Both the position numbers and the translations under genes were made by a program. 64,000 nt of DNA from assembly GCA_032690845.1 (NCBI GenBank), contig CM064417.1, positions 40,492,432-40,556,431 on the forward strand, in the 5' to 3' direction. Below are positions 35,101 through 46,831 of the stretch, in pieces (within the stretch, counting starts at the first letter, position 1; each line of letters begins with the position of its first letter). The notes beneath the pieces were generated by a model. The model had not been told where the DNA came from and did not search any database. It worked only from the letters and a program-made list of their open reading frames with translations. The DNA comes from Eleusine coracana subsp. coracana. Taxonomy: Eukaryota; Streptophyta; Magnoliopsida; Poales; Poaceae.

Positions 35101-38100
35101 CATACTTAAATATCCATATTGTATTTTTGCTCCCACCAGTGACCGAGCTGTGTGAATATGCTGGTAATGTCGATGTACCAATTGCAAGAGAGTCTATCCG
35201 GGCAGTTGGTAAAATAGCACTCCAGCAGTATGATGTTAATGCCATTGTCGACAGGCTTCTACAATTTCTTGAAATGGATAAGGATTATGTTACTGCCGAA
35301 ACTCTAGTGAGTGTTTGTAATACTAGTTATTGATCCTTGATTCATCTTCTAGTCTTTTAGGGCTGCATTAACCTTGAATCTCAATGTTTCTGACCCAAAA
35401 CTAAATGCAGGTGTTGGTGAAAGACCTTCTGAGAAAGTATCCTCAATGGAGCCATGATTGTATAGCTGTTGTTGGAAATATTAGTAGCAAAAATATTCAG
35501 GAACCGAAAGGAAAAGCAGCTCTCATATGGATGTTAGGAGAATATTCACAAGATATGCATGATGCTCCTTACATTCTTGAAGGTCTTGTTGAAAATTGGG
35601 ACGAAGAACACTCTTCTGAGGTACCAACACTTTTCGTACTTATTTTGTGTTGTTCATATTTCTTAGCATTATTTCTGCCATATTTTTTTCACAATGCACT
35701 GCAGTATGCTTCTCTTACGTAGTGTTCCAAGATTAAACAATTTACTGAAATTATCTTCCATGAAACAAACCCATAAACAATTTATGGGTTCTTTTGTTTG
35801 TTTCTCACAGTAATGGTATTGAATATTGATCTGTGACAAGTTTTGTTTCTTGTAATTATGGATATCTCCCTCCATTGTTTTTTATGTATGAGATGATATT
35901 AGTGCAAGGGTGCCATTGCACTTTTGCTCTTGCTCCTTTATTCTAATGTCGCATGAAAGAAGGGATGTAGCATAAACTAAAGCGTTAATAGCATTCATTT
36001 GAAATGAAAGGCATGGTGTTATGTTTGAAATTCACTTCTGATTGCACATTAAAAATATAAATGACTTTGTTATTGTTATTTGAACCTATTATCTTGAACC
36101 AAGGGCCAAACACATGAACATTTTAGTTTAAAAGTCTGTTGAGTTTTTCTTTTTCATGTCTTGTTCTTTCTATTAGCTGTTAATGGGACCCGTATAAATT
36201 TTCCAATGGTATTGTATTTGCAGGTTCGCTTGCATCTCCTGACTGCAGTGATGAAATGTTTCTTTAAAAGACCACCAGAGACGCAAAAGGCTTTGGGAGC
36301 TACATTAGCAGCTGGTATATCTGACACTCACCAGGTCAGGATTGTTTTGTTTTGTTTTGTGTTATACTATAACAGTTGGATATTCACACAATATCTGTGG
36401 ATCATCAGAAAGATTGTTGCTCTAGCTAAACTGCACTTTCTTGCAGGATGTTCATGACAGAGCACTTTTCTACTACAGGCTTTTGCAATATGATCCTTCT
36501 GTAGCAGAACGTGTAGTAAATCCTCCCAAACAAGCTGTATCTGTATTTGCAGATACACAGAGCAGTGAAATGAAAGATCGAATATTTGATGAGTTCAACA
36601 GCCTATCAGTTGTGTATCAGAAGGTATGAAAGTTTGTGACTCGATGTTCAAAATTATTTTGAGATTCTTGGGCCCTGTCTGGCACAGCTCTATGTCCAAG
36701 AACCATGCTAAAATTTGAATTTACGAGATAAAATAAAGTGTTAGATTTTTATTTAATCTCAAAGATGACTTAATCAAAGACCCTTAATCTATGCAAAGCT
36801 CCAAATTCATGGATTTCTGGAGCTAGGTATGATTGTATGAGCAGCTCAGAGATCTGCCAAACGAAGCCGTAGTATCATATTGTTATGCTAACACACTTTG
36901 ATGGATTCCCACTATTGTAAAATTCAGACCCATGTATGTTTTTTTTTCTTTTTTGAGGGCTGTCTACCCGTGTATGTTGCAACCCCTTCTATATCTGTTT
37001 TTCATGTTTTCTTATTTTCATGTGAAGCTGCTTTTATCAGTATCATATTATTATGCTAATGCACTTGCTAAATTCCCACCAATGTAATATCCAGTGTCCA
37101 CCTTTGTATGTTGCAACCTCTTCTAGATCTGTTTTTTTTTAAAAAAAAGAAATTGTGATGAAGCTGCTTTCATTATTGTTTTGCCATAGATAGAAAAGCA
37201 TGAATGCCACTGGGCTATGATAGATCATTTATCTACAACAGAACCCAACAGCTGTTTGAAGAGTTGTTTCAGTGTAGTGGTTTAGTTGGCTCTTGGATTA
37301 TTTTTCAACTATTGGGTGTAGCCAATATCAATGACATAAAAGCATGATTGATTTTGAGCAATGCAAACTCGTCTGCTGACAAATTGCGGATTCCTTGAAT
37401 AGCTTTCTTGAGCTGCAAGGATTTTATGTTTGGTTGAGCTTTGTCATAATGACCTTGTTCATTTCTTTCTGTCATGCAAATGCATTCCTTCCATGGTCGG
37501 TGTGAGATGAAAATCAATTTTTCTGTGATGTACACTTATTACAATCTCTTATCTGTGCTTGTTATGATTTACAAAATTTGCATTTATTACAAAGAGTGTT
37601 TATTACAATCTATGAATGCTGGATAATACAAGGCACAGTTACTCAAATCCTATTATCCATGTATTATTCACCATTGACATAAAAAGGTTAACACCTGTGT
37701 ATTTTGCAGCCTTCTTACTTGTTTACAGATAAGGATCATCGTGGTCCATTTGAGTACTCAGAGGATCTTACAAACTTGACTGTTGGAGCAGAGGATCCAG
37801 AAAATGTAATTTCTGCCCAAAGATATCAAGAAAATGATAATGATCTTTTGCTAAGTACTTCAGATAAAGAGGACAATGGTACAAGAGTAAGCAACGGTTC
37901 TTCCACCTCTTCATATAATGCTCCCTCGGACTTGATAAGTCCTTCATTACTAAGTTCTCAGCCACCACCTGAAAGTGCACTAATGACCACCGGTGGACCG
38001 ACATCTTCATCCCTTTCAAACTTTGGTCTTGATGACCTTCTTGGGCTTGGTGTTACTGAAGCTCCTGCACCCCCTCCACCACCAGCACTAACCCTTAACT

Positions 38101-38882
38101 CGAAGCCTGTGTTAGACCCTGGTACATTCCAGAGAAAATGGGGCCAGCTGGCATTATCACTGTCTCAGGTATAATTTCAGGGTTTTATAGCTCATTTTCT
38201 GATTACCAGTAGTGCAACATACTACACATAGTTTTTTCTCATTTCCTCATCGATTTTCTTGTCAAATGGTGGATGAATATTTTTGCTGCTGGCATTTCGA
38301 AAAATTTGTTAATTGTACTTTCTCATGAAGAATCTTTAATTAGAAGTTCATGTTATAACTTCTGACCAGTGAGCACTGATTTTGTCTTAATTAAGTATAA
38401 TTTTAAAAGAAATTCCAGGCTGCCACAGTAATCTAGTTCAAATATATGATATCTTTGAATTTGTCATACAAGTGCGACAGCTATCTATATGTGTCCTTTA
38501 ACTGTACTATGTTCTGAACTGGTAATAAGCTATAAAATTTTGGTTCCTGATCTTAATTTTTTTCTTTTATGCATTTCTTTGTATTTGCCAGGAATGTTCT
38601 TTGAGTCCACAAGGAGCAGCAGCATTAATGAACCCCCAATCACTCATCCGTCATATGCAAGGCAATTACATTCAGTGTATTGCTTCAGGTGGTCAGCCTC
38701 CAAACTACAAGTTCTTTTTCTATGCTCAGAAAGATGGGGTCACTGCTTTCTTCCTTGTCGAATGTATCATCAACACAGCATCAGCTAAGGCACAGCTTAA
38801 GATTAAGGCTGATGATGGGACTGCTGCTGAGGCATTCTCTACTTTGTTTCAGTCAGCCATGTCCAAATTTGGCCTGTCATGA
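32135..38882 (+). CDS. AP4B: AP-4 adaptor complex subunit beta (beta-adaptin-like protein A)
   Basis: Eleven exons joined on GT-AG boundaries: 32135-32190, 32280-32796, 34239-34363, 34453-34651, 34795-35023, 35140-35306, 35411-35620, 36224-36334, 36447-36623, 37710-38168, 38592-38882. The total of 2541 bp encodes 846 aa, close to the Arabidopsis protein. Residues 25-600 form the helical adaptin trunk (GEMVMCSATSDVVTKKMCYL, TINFLQRDC, ALRSLCSLRVPNLVEYL, DRLQHANGAVVLATIKVFL). About 600-735 is the flexible hinge, with Ser/Pro and DDLLGLGV. About 740-846 is the beta appendage (FFFYAQKDGVTAFFLVECII). AP-4 is a clathrin-independent coat at the trans-Golgi network that sorts cargo, in plants including vacuolar cargo. 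No stop or frameshift was seen. Intron 9 (36624-37709) carries a MITE and an internal duplication. Confidence 0.96.
36670..36868. mobile_element. Small MITE in AP-4 beta intron 9
   Basis: The left end GGGCCCTGTCTGGCACAGCTC and the right end, in reverse (GGCTTCGTTTGGCAGATCTC), form imperfect inverted repeats typical of the grass GGCCCTGTTTGGC elements. About 200 bp, AT-rich inside. Target duplication unclear. Confidence 0.55.
36872..37180. repeat. Duplicated segment in AP-4 beta intron 9
   Basis: AGTATCATATTGTTATGCTAA near 36872 and its near-copy near 37039 are each followed by ATTCCCAC and later by TGTATGTTGCAACC..CTTCTA.ATCTG. This makes two diverged tandem units of roughly 135-170 bp. No coding meaning. 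Confidence 0.7.
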
Positions 38883-39249
38883 TCCCGAGCTTAAATGCAC
38901 TACAGTTTTTCAGCATTCACAATGTCCAGAGTCTGCTGCCTTGGCACTCCGAGTAAGGTTTTCCAGTGCACATTTAATCAGAACATCAGGCAATGAGATG
39001 AATTTGCTATTTCCACTGCATAACCGTATTAGCGGATTTAGCAAGGAGAGACCTCTGGAGTTTTGCGGGGGTTATTTGTGTTCTCTGGATGAAGAACTTG
39101 GCATTTGTACATGTCATCTAGAGAAACGGCGGGATTGTTCAGTGTTTCAGCTGGTTTGATGGGTTTTTCTTGTTGTGGAGGTGCATACCCACCTATTTCT
39201 TTGGAGGATGTAGAAACAACACACCCCTTTCATGTATGTTACAAAGAGA

Positions 39250-39255
39250 AATAAA
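39250..39255 (+). terminator. Candidate poly(A) signal of AP-4 beta
   Basis: AATAAA about 370 bp after the stop codon, a normal 3' UTR length for a plant gene. Confidence 0.5.
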
Positions 39256-39422
39256 GTTGTCCACAGCTTACTACGTATATTACCCATGTTATGAAATGAA
39301 CCCTCATAGATTGAGTTCACAATTTATGTTGCTCACCCTAAATACATTTTTGTATGTATGTTCGGTGTCACAGGTGCAACTTGTTTGGCAAAATTATTCT
39401 CATACGGTCATTCGTGTTTGCA

Positions 39423-39502
39423 AAGATTCCACGTTTTTGCGCATGCCAGTAGCATACAAATCAAGATTCCACGTTTTTGCGCATGCCAGTAGCATACAAA
39501 TC
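39423..39502. repeat. Exact two-copy tandem repeat, unit 40 bp
   Basis: Two identical 40-bp units starting AAGATTCCACGTTTTTGCGC (39423-39462 and 39463-39502), between the convergent AP-4 beta and TOM7 genes. Identity suggests a recent duplication. Confidence 0.95.
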
Positions 39503-40164
39503 AGAACAAGGCAGCGTATTTGGACGTATTTACGTCGATCTTTTGCAACAATTTGGCAATTTGTTGCCGCTACCATTATCACAATGTGACAACGTGGTCC
39601 ATACCACAGGAATATTCTTTTGCAGCCCAATACGGCTAGATGTTAACTGTTCAATTCTGCAATCACAACCAACCCTCATAGTTCAGCCAAACACAAAATA
39701 CAGTCGGTAGCTTAAAAATCCAGAACAAAGTATAAATAGCTCTGATAGGACAATCTGAGATTTTGCGCTCGCCAGCATATGAATGGCATACAGTACCCTA
39801 CAGCAGTTTTATGCAAGACTGATCAATTCCACAATCACAACCAAGTCTTCATCCCAACAGTTCAACCAAAATACTATCAGGCAAAGCAACAGGCACAAAA
39901 AAATACAAAATGCGGAGTTTTAATAGCAGCTCCATATATATAAGATTCAAGTTTGATCGGTCAGATCTGTAGAAGACACATCCAACAATATAGATTATTA
40001 TGGTCACATATATAGAAAAGGCCTCTTAAATCCTCACGGAAGCATCACAAACTCATCCACCCCTCTTCACCGAACCAAGCATTGAAACTAGTACGAGCTA
40101 TGAACTACTTAAAAAGGAGGCACACGGATCCACCGCATTTACTTGGCCTTGAGCGGAAACCAGA
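39503..40164 (-). other. Intergenic DNA and TOM7 3' untranslated region
   Basis: AT-rich, with no ORF of note. The part adjoining 40164 is presumably the 3' UTR of TOM7. TTGTATTTT-type U-rich sequence on the minus strand around 39905 may be near its 3' end. Confidence 0.45.
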
Positions 40165-40407
40165 TCAGAACGGGGACAGGAGCTGTGCGATGGAGGGCTT
40201 GGGCTCCGAGTTCATGCCGACGACGATGATGAGCGGGATGAAGCCGTAGTGCGCCACGACCTTGGTGGTCTTCATGGTCCACGTGGTCCACTCCTTGACG
40301 AGGCGCACCGCCGTCGCCGAGGTGGACTCCTCGTCGGCCGCGGAGGAGCCCTTCTTGCCGCCCTTGCCGCCCTTGGGCTTCGGCTTCAGCGACGGGCGCG
40401 ACGCCAT
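40165..40407 (-). CDS. TOM7: Mitochondrial import receptor subunit TOM7
   Basis: Single exon, 80 aa. The N-terminal half is basic and low-complexity (KPKPKGGKGGKKG) and faces the cytosol in plant TOM7 proteins. The C-terminal half has the conserved core VRLVKEWTTWTMKTTKVVAH followed by one hydrophobic segment (YGFIPLIIVVGM) and the short tail NSEPKPSIAQLLSPF. The length and layout match plant TOM7-1. TOM7 is a small tail-anchored subunit of the TOM complex of the mitochondrial outer membrane and tunes its assembly; this is family knowledge. The gene converges on AP-4 beta, and its start is the only ATG in the frame near the N-terminus. Confidence 0.94.
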   Translation of the reverse strand: MASRPSLKPKPKGGKGGKKGSSAADEESTSATAVRLVKEWTTWTMKTTKVVAHYGFIPLIIVVGMNSEPKPSIAQLLSPF

Positions 40408-43099
40408 GGGGGATCGCCTGGACTCGCTTGATTCGACTCGCCGGGTTAAACCCTAGGGCTGGCTGCGGCGGAAAGGAGGCGAAGGTTGGTTTGGGGATTC
40501 TTTGATCTGAGACGACTGCGGCGTTCGTGGTGCCGTGTTAATATTTCGCTGGTTAGCGGGCCGCTTGGGCCTATCGTATTCTGTAGGAAGGCCTAACGGG
40601 CTCTGAAAGGACATTGTTAGTGGGCTGGCCTTATAATATCACCGAGGCTGGATTTGTCAGCGTTGATGGGCTGCGCGTTTTGGACTGCGTTTGTAATAAC
40701 GTGTGGAGTTTTTTCTTTCTTTTTTTTAGTAATAATAATAAAAAAAAGACTTGCGAATTACCTTTTCGTGAAAGGGAGTTGTAACCGCACAGAGATGCCT
40801 TGGTGAATGTTTGCAGCGAAGAAAAATATCTGCTTGTGAACATAGGAATACACAAGAACAACAGCAATACATCAACTTATTACGAGTATACACAGGAGCA
40901 ACAAATATCGCGCGTCGACTGGACTCGGGTGAAGATGGAGTGATTTGGAGCCTGAATCATACTATGTTCGTACTGCCCCAGCCTCTGCTTATGTTATCAT
41001 GACTAGTTGACCACGCGCCATGGTGGGACAGAAACCGCTCGTGTTTCCATTATTCAACCGAAGCGGGCATTATGCCATAGTACCCCCCCGATCCCGAGAA
41101 AAAGATTCCGAAGCGACCGACCGACGTGACCGACGATTTTACACATGCATGCATCTGAACCAAAAGCGGGAGGAGCGGCACCCCGCCAAAATTAGCCCAG
41201 TGGGCGCGCGCACGAACATATTCGTGCACTCGTGCACTCCGCTCCGCCTTTCGGCAGCGGTCGATATATCCGCGAGCCCGGACGGGCCAATGCGACGACG
41301 TCCGCTGTCTTCCGGCGAACCGACAGGGGATCGACACGGCGGGAACACGCATCGAGATCGCAGGGAGAATTTAGAATTTAGCGCACGCGCGCGCACCGGG
41401 GGACGGGACCGCGCGCCGCCGCCGCCGACTCCGGCGCAACCACCTCGGTGCTTGGTGCACAAGATCCCTCCGAGCGCCCCTGCCAGACGATTGGCGATTG
41501 CCCCGGTTGCCGACGGCCCCGCCCCCTGTCTCGCTCTCGCCCCCGCGTGCGGAATACTATAGCGGCCCCCAACACGACGACTCCGGAAATTAAAACCCAG
41601 CCACAATCCCACCCCCCCGGCGCATCGGTGGATCGCGGCGCCACAAAGCGCCCGCGCTTTCACACGCCCGCTCGCATTCGGTCGCGTCATCGTGACGAGG
41701 CCAGCCTTTTCGCGCGTCGCGCTCCGCCACCGTACACGATTCGTCCCGACAGCGCCTGCAGGTTCCGTCCGTCGGGTTTGGCATCTGGCTGTGGCTGGGC
41801 TCTCGCAGTTTCGCTTGGCGTTGCGTTGGGGACTGACTGGGGGTGGGTAAATGGGCGGCAATCGCGCACGTGAGGGAGAGACGTGGGCCCCACAGCGAGG
41901 CCGTAAAGCTTGACCGCGGCGCGGGGGGTGAGGCTGACAGCGAGGTCCGTCGTCCTGACCAACGCGGCGACGGGACATCCGTGCGGCCAGGCCAGGCCCA
42001 CATACGCCACCACAACATCACCGTTTCGTACCGTGCGTACCGGCCGGGCGCCACCGCCGCACGCTACCTTCTCATGGTGTGACGCGGCACCAGCTACCCA
42101 GCCATTCATTCTCCTCCTCCTCTCTATCACTCTCTCTCTCGAGCGCGCGCGCCGGGGACCGGGCACGCCGCGTGACCTGTGAGACCAGAGCCGTGGCCGC
42201 TCCAACTTCGTACCTGGCCCGCACGCGCGCGGCCGTTTCAATTCTCATGTTAACTAGTAGTGGGGTTGCTTCTTCTCGCTGCCTTCTTCCGCGCACGAGA
42301 TCTTCTCGGGTTACCTTTTCTTTCCTAGATTTCGCACTCTGCAAAGCGCACACACTTTTCGGTGCGCGCGCTGCTGCTTTCTACGTCAGTTCTATCTGTA
42401 TAATTCTTCAGCGCTCTATAAGTTGTTGTAACTATACGTACAACATAACACAAAAATAAAAGAACTTTTTTATATCTCATTGAGCATTTTGGACGATTTG
42501 AACGATGGAAAGAGTATATGCGTCATAAATAAAACTAGTTTGGCACACCAGTACGCGTACGTATACCGCTCACGTGTTCGCTGTGCGCGTGTGATTGCGG
42601 CACGTCCCTACCTGTTCCACTTGCGTGCGTATACATGCGAACCTTGGAAGAATTAGGCGGTACCCGCATATCGCACGTGTGTACGTGGGCAGATGAAAGC
42701 GTTTCCAAGGTGTTGCACTGTGCAAAGACATTCAAACTTCAACAAAAGCTTTCTTGGCTGGATCCATCTACCTTGGACCAGACCAACGGCACTAAGATGA
42801 TTCATGATTCACAATGGCACACTGGTACTTTTTTTTTTTCTGATGAAGTGGACACTGGTACTTATCCAAGGTCGTCATGGCAAGAATGCTATATATGACT
42901 GAAGACAAGCTGGCGTACTGAATCGTATATCTACTACATCTGAAATACAAAATGATTAAGGAATCTCGCCGGTCGTGAAACTTCTTTTTTCTCATCAACA
43001 TCTCACGATGCTCTTGAAATTCACAAAAGTTGCCATATATGTCTTGCTATCAGAGGAACATCATTAAATATTTATCACAAACAAAATAATTAACCTACA
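40408..43099. other. TOM7 upstream region and a GC-rich island at about 41040-42400 without a recognised gene
   Basis: About 41040-42400 is strongly GC- and CpG-rich, with long overlapping open frames on both strands (for example 41020-41562 on plus, 41139-41978 and 41687-42241 on minus). None shows a domain or initiator context that I recognise; such frames are expected where stop codons are rare. It could be a promoter island, an unrecognised first exon or a transcribed non-coding region. 42400-43099 is AT-rich. I saw no TE ends. Confidence 0.5.
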
Positions 43100-43101
43100 T
43101 A

Positions 43102-43337
43102 CTCCCTCCAATCCAAAATTATTGTTGTCATTGACTTTTTTTTGCTACCTTTGACTATTTGTTTTATTTAAAAAAATTTAAAAAATATAATATATTTTCT
43201 CATGATTTGATTTATCATTAGATAAAATTTAAATAAAATTTATAATATTTTATATTTGAATAAATATTTTAAATAAAACGAACGATCAAAGTTAACAAAA
43301 AAAGTCAATGGTGACAATAATTTTGGAACAGAGAAAG
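43102..43337. mobile_element. Stowaway-like MITE
   Basis: Begins CTCCCTCCAATCCAAAATTATTG and ends CAATAATTTTGGAACAGAGAAAG, imperfect inverted repeats, with TA on both sides (43100-43101 and 43338-43339). About 236 bp, AT-rich, with a second inverted pair (TTGACTTTTTTT and AAAAAAAGTCAA) inside. Stowaway elements use TA targets. Confidence 0.85.
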
Positions 43338-43339
43338 TA

Positions 43340-44813
43340 TATTACATAATATTATGTTGAGTCTAAGACCTGTTCCACAGAAGGAATATAGTTCACCACA
43401 TATGAGAGCATACAGATCGAGTGCATAATTTTTATTGTAATTAAGTTTAGAGTACATACTCCCTTCATGATTTTGTTACAATAGTTAAATCAAAATCCAT
43501 GGTTCCTTGTTAAAAACAAATTAAAATGGTGTAAGAACCCTGGGCACCTCGGTGCACCACGGGGGATGGTGACGAGGATGGACTTGTCTAAGTGGTTGAC
43601 AATGAAAGGGCGGTCTTTGGGTTGGTAGTCAGATGTCCACTAGTTTAAAGCGCTAATAGATCCAATAGTCTAGTCAAACATATAACAAGCCACATCACAG
43701 CAAAGAACGAGAACTTGTATCTTCCATATACCACCACATATCAACACGGGGAGCCAGCTACGCCTTGAGCAACATCTCTAGTTAAGGTTCATTTTTTATA
43801 CCCAAAAAATCTAGCTGGCTAGGGAGTAGCAACTTATTACATGGGTTGGATTTTTTTTTTTTTTTGAGGTTCTACATGGATAGGATTTGTGACTTACGAC
43901 ATTGACGATGTCCAATGCGATTTGACTGTTCTCTTAAAAAGTATATGATACTACAACAATCTAACAAAACGATAATGATACAAAAATATTTTTGGTGATG
44001 AATATGTTGATGTTGCCTTTTAGTGGGAAAACAAGTAGTTGAGTGGCACAATCAAATTTTGTTCGCTATAAATTTTCCACTACTATACAACTGAATGGTA
44101 AAATTATGAGACCTGAAACTGTATGTTCTGAAATCTATTGCAGTTATTTTAGAGTAAAGACACACTTGGTCCTGCTTTTGTTAGAAAAGCAATCAGAGTT
44201 TTGCTGGGGATGCCACCTTACAAGTTAAGTACTAAGCAAAACTCGGGTCTCTCACTAATCTACTTAATTAGCTTAGAGTTCCCACTATCAAGCGGTATTC
44301 CTGGACAGACATGTAAAATATTCTATCCCTCACTAATCTCCTTAGCTAAGAGAGGCAAGTTACAAAACATCCTAGCTCCTTGACGATCGGTAAACATTAT
44401 TGCAGTTATCCTACGCCAGACTACTGTATGCATGGAGCCTTGCAAAACATAGTACACGGGTAACATGCCTGGAGTTTACGCCGACACCGGTCTTAAGTAC
44501 GCATCAGAGATGATCACATGCAAGGAAGAATCCTAAGCACGCTGATTTCACAAGTCCATTTACTACCACGTCATTCGCATAAGAATTGACGGGTTCTTTT
44601 TATATATTGATCGTGATCACCAGACCCCCGCACCACGAAATTTATATATTCTCCATCCCGAAAAGTCGTATCTTGCGCCTATCTCCTGCATGCTTTTGCA
44701 CCCGGGAAAAAAAATTAAAATCAAAAGGGAGCCGGAGACCATTTGAAAACCTCCTCACTTCCACGCCTCTCCTCCCTTTCCACACTCAGCTACCCCCGGG
44801 CTCCCCACTCCCC
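43340..44813. other. Intergenic DNA; WRKY promoter at right end
   Basis: No gene recognised. 44585-44605 has TTGACGGGTTC closely followed by TTTTTATATATTG, a TATA-like site 210-220 bp before the WRKY start. TTGAC is the core of the WRKY-binding W box, so autoregulation is possible; that is inference from a five-base motif. Confidence 0.45.
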
Positions 44814-46831
44814 ATGTCTTCTGGAGGCGGAGGTGGTGGTGGAGGAGGAGGAGATCGCCATGGCGACTACCACCAGCACGGCCACGGCCACGGCCACGAC
44901 TACGTGTTCAACAACCACGACATGGAGAGCTTCTTCTTCAGCAACCAGCCAGCGGCGAGCAGCGTCGGTGGAGGTAGCAGAACCGGCGCCGATGAGCTCA
45001 TGCCGCCGTATTCCAGCATCACAGACTACCTGCAGGGGTTCCTGGACCCCGCCGGGCTAGCCCGGCACCTCGACGTGCCGTTGTCAGCGGAGGATGCGCT
45101 GGTCAAAAACGAGCTGTCTGTCGATGCGAGCCACGACAGTCAGGGCACCAGTGGCATGGCCGGCGAAGGGGCTGCGATGCTCACCCCGAACTCGTCCGGG
45201 TCTCTCTCGTCTAGCGACCGGGAGGGGGAGGGCCAGCTGGGCCGGTCCAAGAAAGGGAGGGCGAAGGCTGAGGAGGCGGAGGTGGACGAGAAAGACCAGG
45301 AAGAGGGCGAGAATTCCATGAAAGCGTATGTTCCCATTAACATGATGATACTGATCTGCGTGTTCATGTTGAGTTCTTGCTTACTGATTTCTTCGAGATT
45401 TCCATCTCTCTTCACTTCAGAAGCGTTTCTTCTTCTTGGCGCATTTAGATCTAGTCCTGCTGTTGCTTAATTCAATATTTTTTTTCTCACTTTATATTTC
45501 TTTATTACCGGACCCGGTGTGAACATTAGGGTTTGCTATATATGATTACTCCCTTAGGGTTCTTATACATAAGTTTATCACGAACTGAGATCCGGCTATA
45601 GCTCCAGATTACGTCGCACTAGCTACCTATGCTTTCCTCTTCTTTATTTTTCTTTCCGTTCCCTTTTGTCCCGTTTCCAATATGACTTTCAAGATCATTT
45701 GGTACTATTCAATTTAATAGACGACGTACTCTCGAGAAAGATCTCCTTTTGAATTAATCAACTGCCGCGCGCGTGTTGCAGCTTCAATTTTTGACCACTG
45801 GCTTCATCATCTCCGAGAAGAGAAGATTCAGTCAGGATTTCTTTTCCTTTTCTAGAAAACATTCAAGGATTAGAAATGATGAATCCCAAATTTAAAGCAC
45901 CGACATTAAGGCAGTATATAGATCTAGCTAGAATCTTCTGAAACAAAAAACTAATCTGGACATAACATGCTCGAACCCAATAGATTGTTATCTAATTTAA
46001 TTTTGTAGCTAATAACCCACTACTCTATTGCCACTATGGATCTACAGCTCCTGATAGACTGATTGGCGCCAATCAGCTGTGACATGAAATAGCTAGTTGT
46101 CCGTATAGCTTCAGCTAGCTATAGCATTCAGATCAAATCACTGGATCCGTGTCTTATGTGGTCACAATTATTGACCTTGTGTAACTTCAGGAACAAACAA
46201 CCCAAGAAGAAAACCGAGAAGAGGCAGAGGCAGCCCCGTGTCGCCTTTCTAACCAAGAGCGAGGTTGATCACCTCGAGGACGGCTACCGGTGGCGCAAAT
46301 ACGGCCAGAAGGCAGTCAAGAACAGCCCCTATCCAAGGTTCATATCCTTTCACACTTCACTTCTATTTATAACTGCATGAGCTATATATTTACGAAGGTG
46401 TCACGAATGCGAGTTTAGTTGTGACATGTAAAATTCCCGGTGAATACAGGAGCTACTACCGGTGCACGACACCGAAGTGCGCCGTGAAGAAGCGTGTGGA
46501 GCGGTCGTACCAGGACCCGTCGACGGTGATCACAACGTACGAGGGGCAACACACGCACCACAGCCCTGCCAGCCTCCGTGCCGGCGGGCACCTCTTCATG
46601 CCCAATGCGCATGCGCTGTCGTCGCACCTCATGCCATCCGGCTTCCGCCCGGACCTGATGAGCATGATGCACCCCATCGCCATGGGCGCGAACCCTAACA
46701 TGTACCTGCCAAGTATGCCTCCTCCTCCGATGCCAACATCTCCTGCCCCTCCTCCTCTGCATCAGAGCCACTTCACTGACTATGCACTCTTGCAAGACCT
46801 TTTCCCTTCGAATGTGCCCAACAACCCGTAA
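44814..46831 (+). CDS. WRKY: WRKY transcription factor, group IIc
   Basis: Exons 44814-45325, 46191-46337 and 46450-46831 join on GT-AG sites to 1041 bp, 346 aa. One WRKY domain lies at about residues 180-242: DHLEDGYRWRKYGQKAVKNS, then a C-X4-C-X23-H-X-H zinc finger (CTTPKC to HTH). This finger, a single domain and the KKKTEKRQRQPR stretch just before it place it in group IIc, near the AtWRKY8/28/71 type. The second intron splits the domain at the conserved position after PYPR. The N-terminus has a run of ten Gly and a His/Gly repeat (HQHGHGHGHD); the middle is acidic; the C-terminus is Pro/Met-rich. WRKY proteins bind W boxes and act mostly in stress and defence responses. The start at 44814 is the ATG after a stretch of 5' UTR character; the frame stays open upstream to 44586, so a longer form cannot be excluded. 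Confidence 0.94.

Noticed and set aside
41139..41978. 279-codon minus-strand ORF in the GC island
   Set aside because: Several frames are open at once on both strands. The composition is Arg/Pro/Ala-rich, as expected by chance at high GC.
44586..44813. Upstream in-frame extension of the WRKY ORF
   Set aside because: It covers TATA-like and leader sequence. The ATG at 44814 gives a normal group IIc N-terminus.
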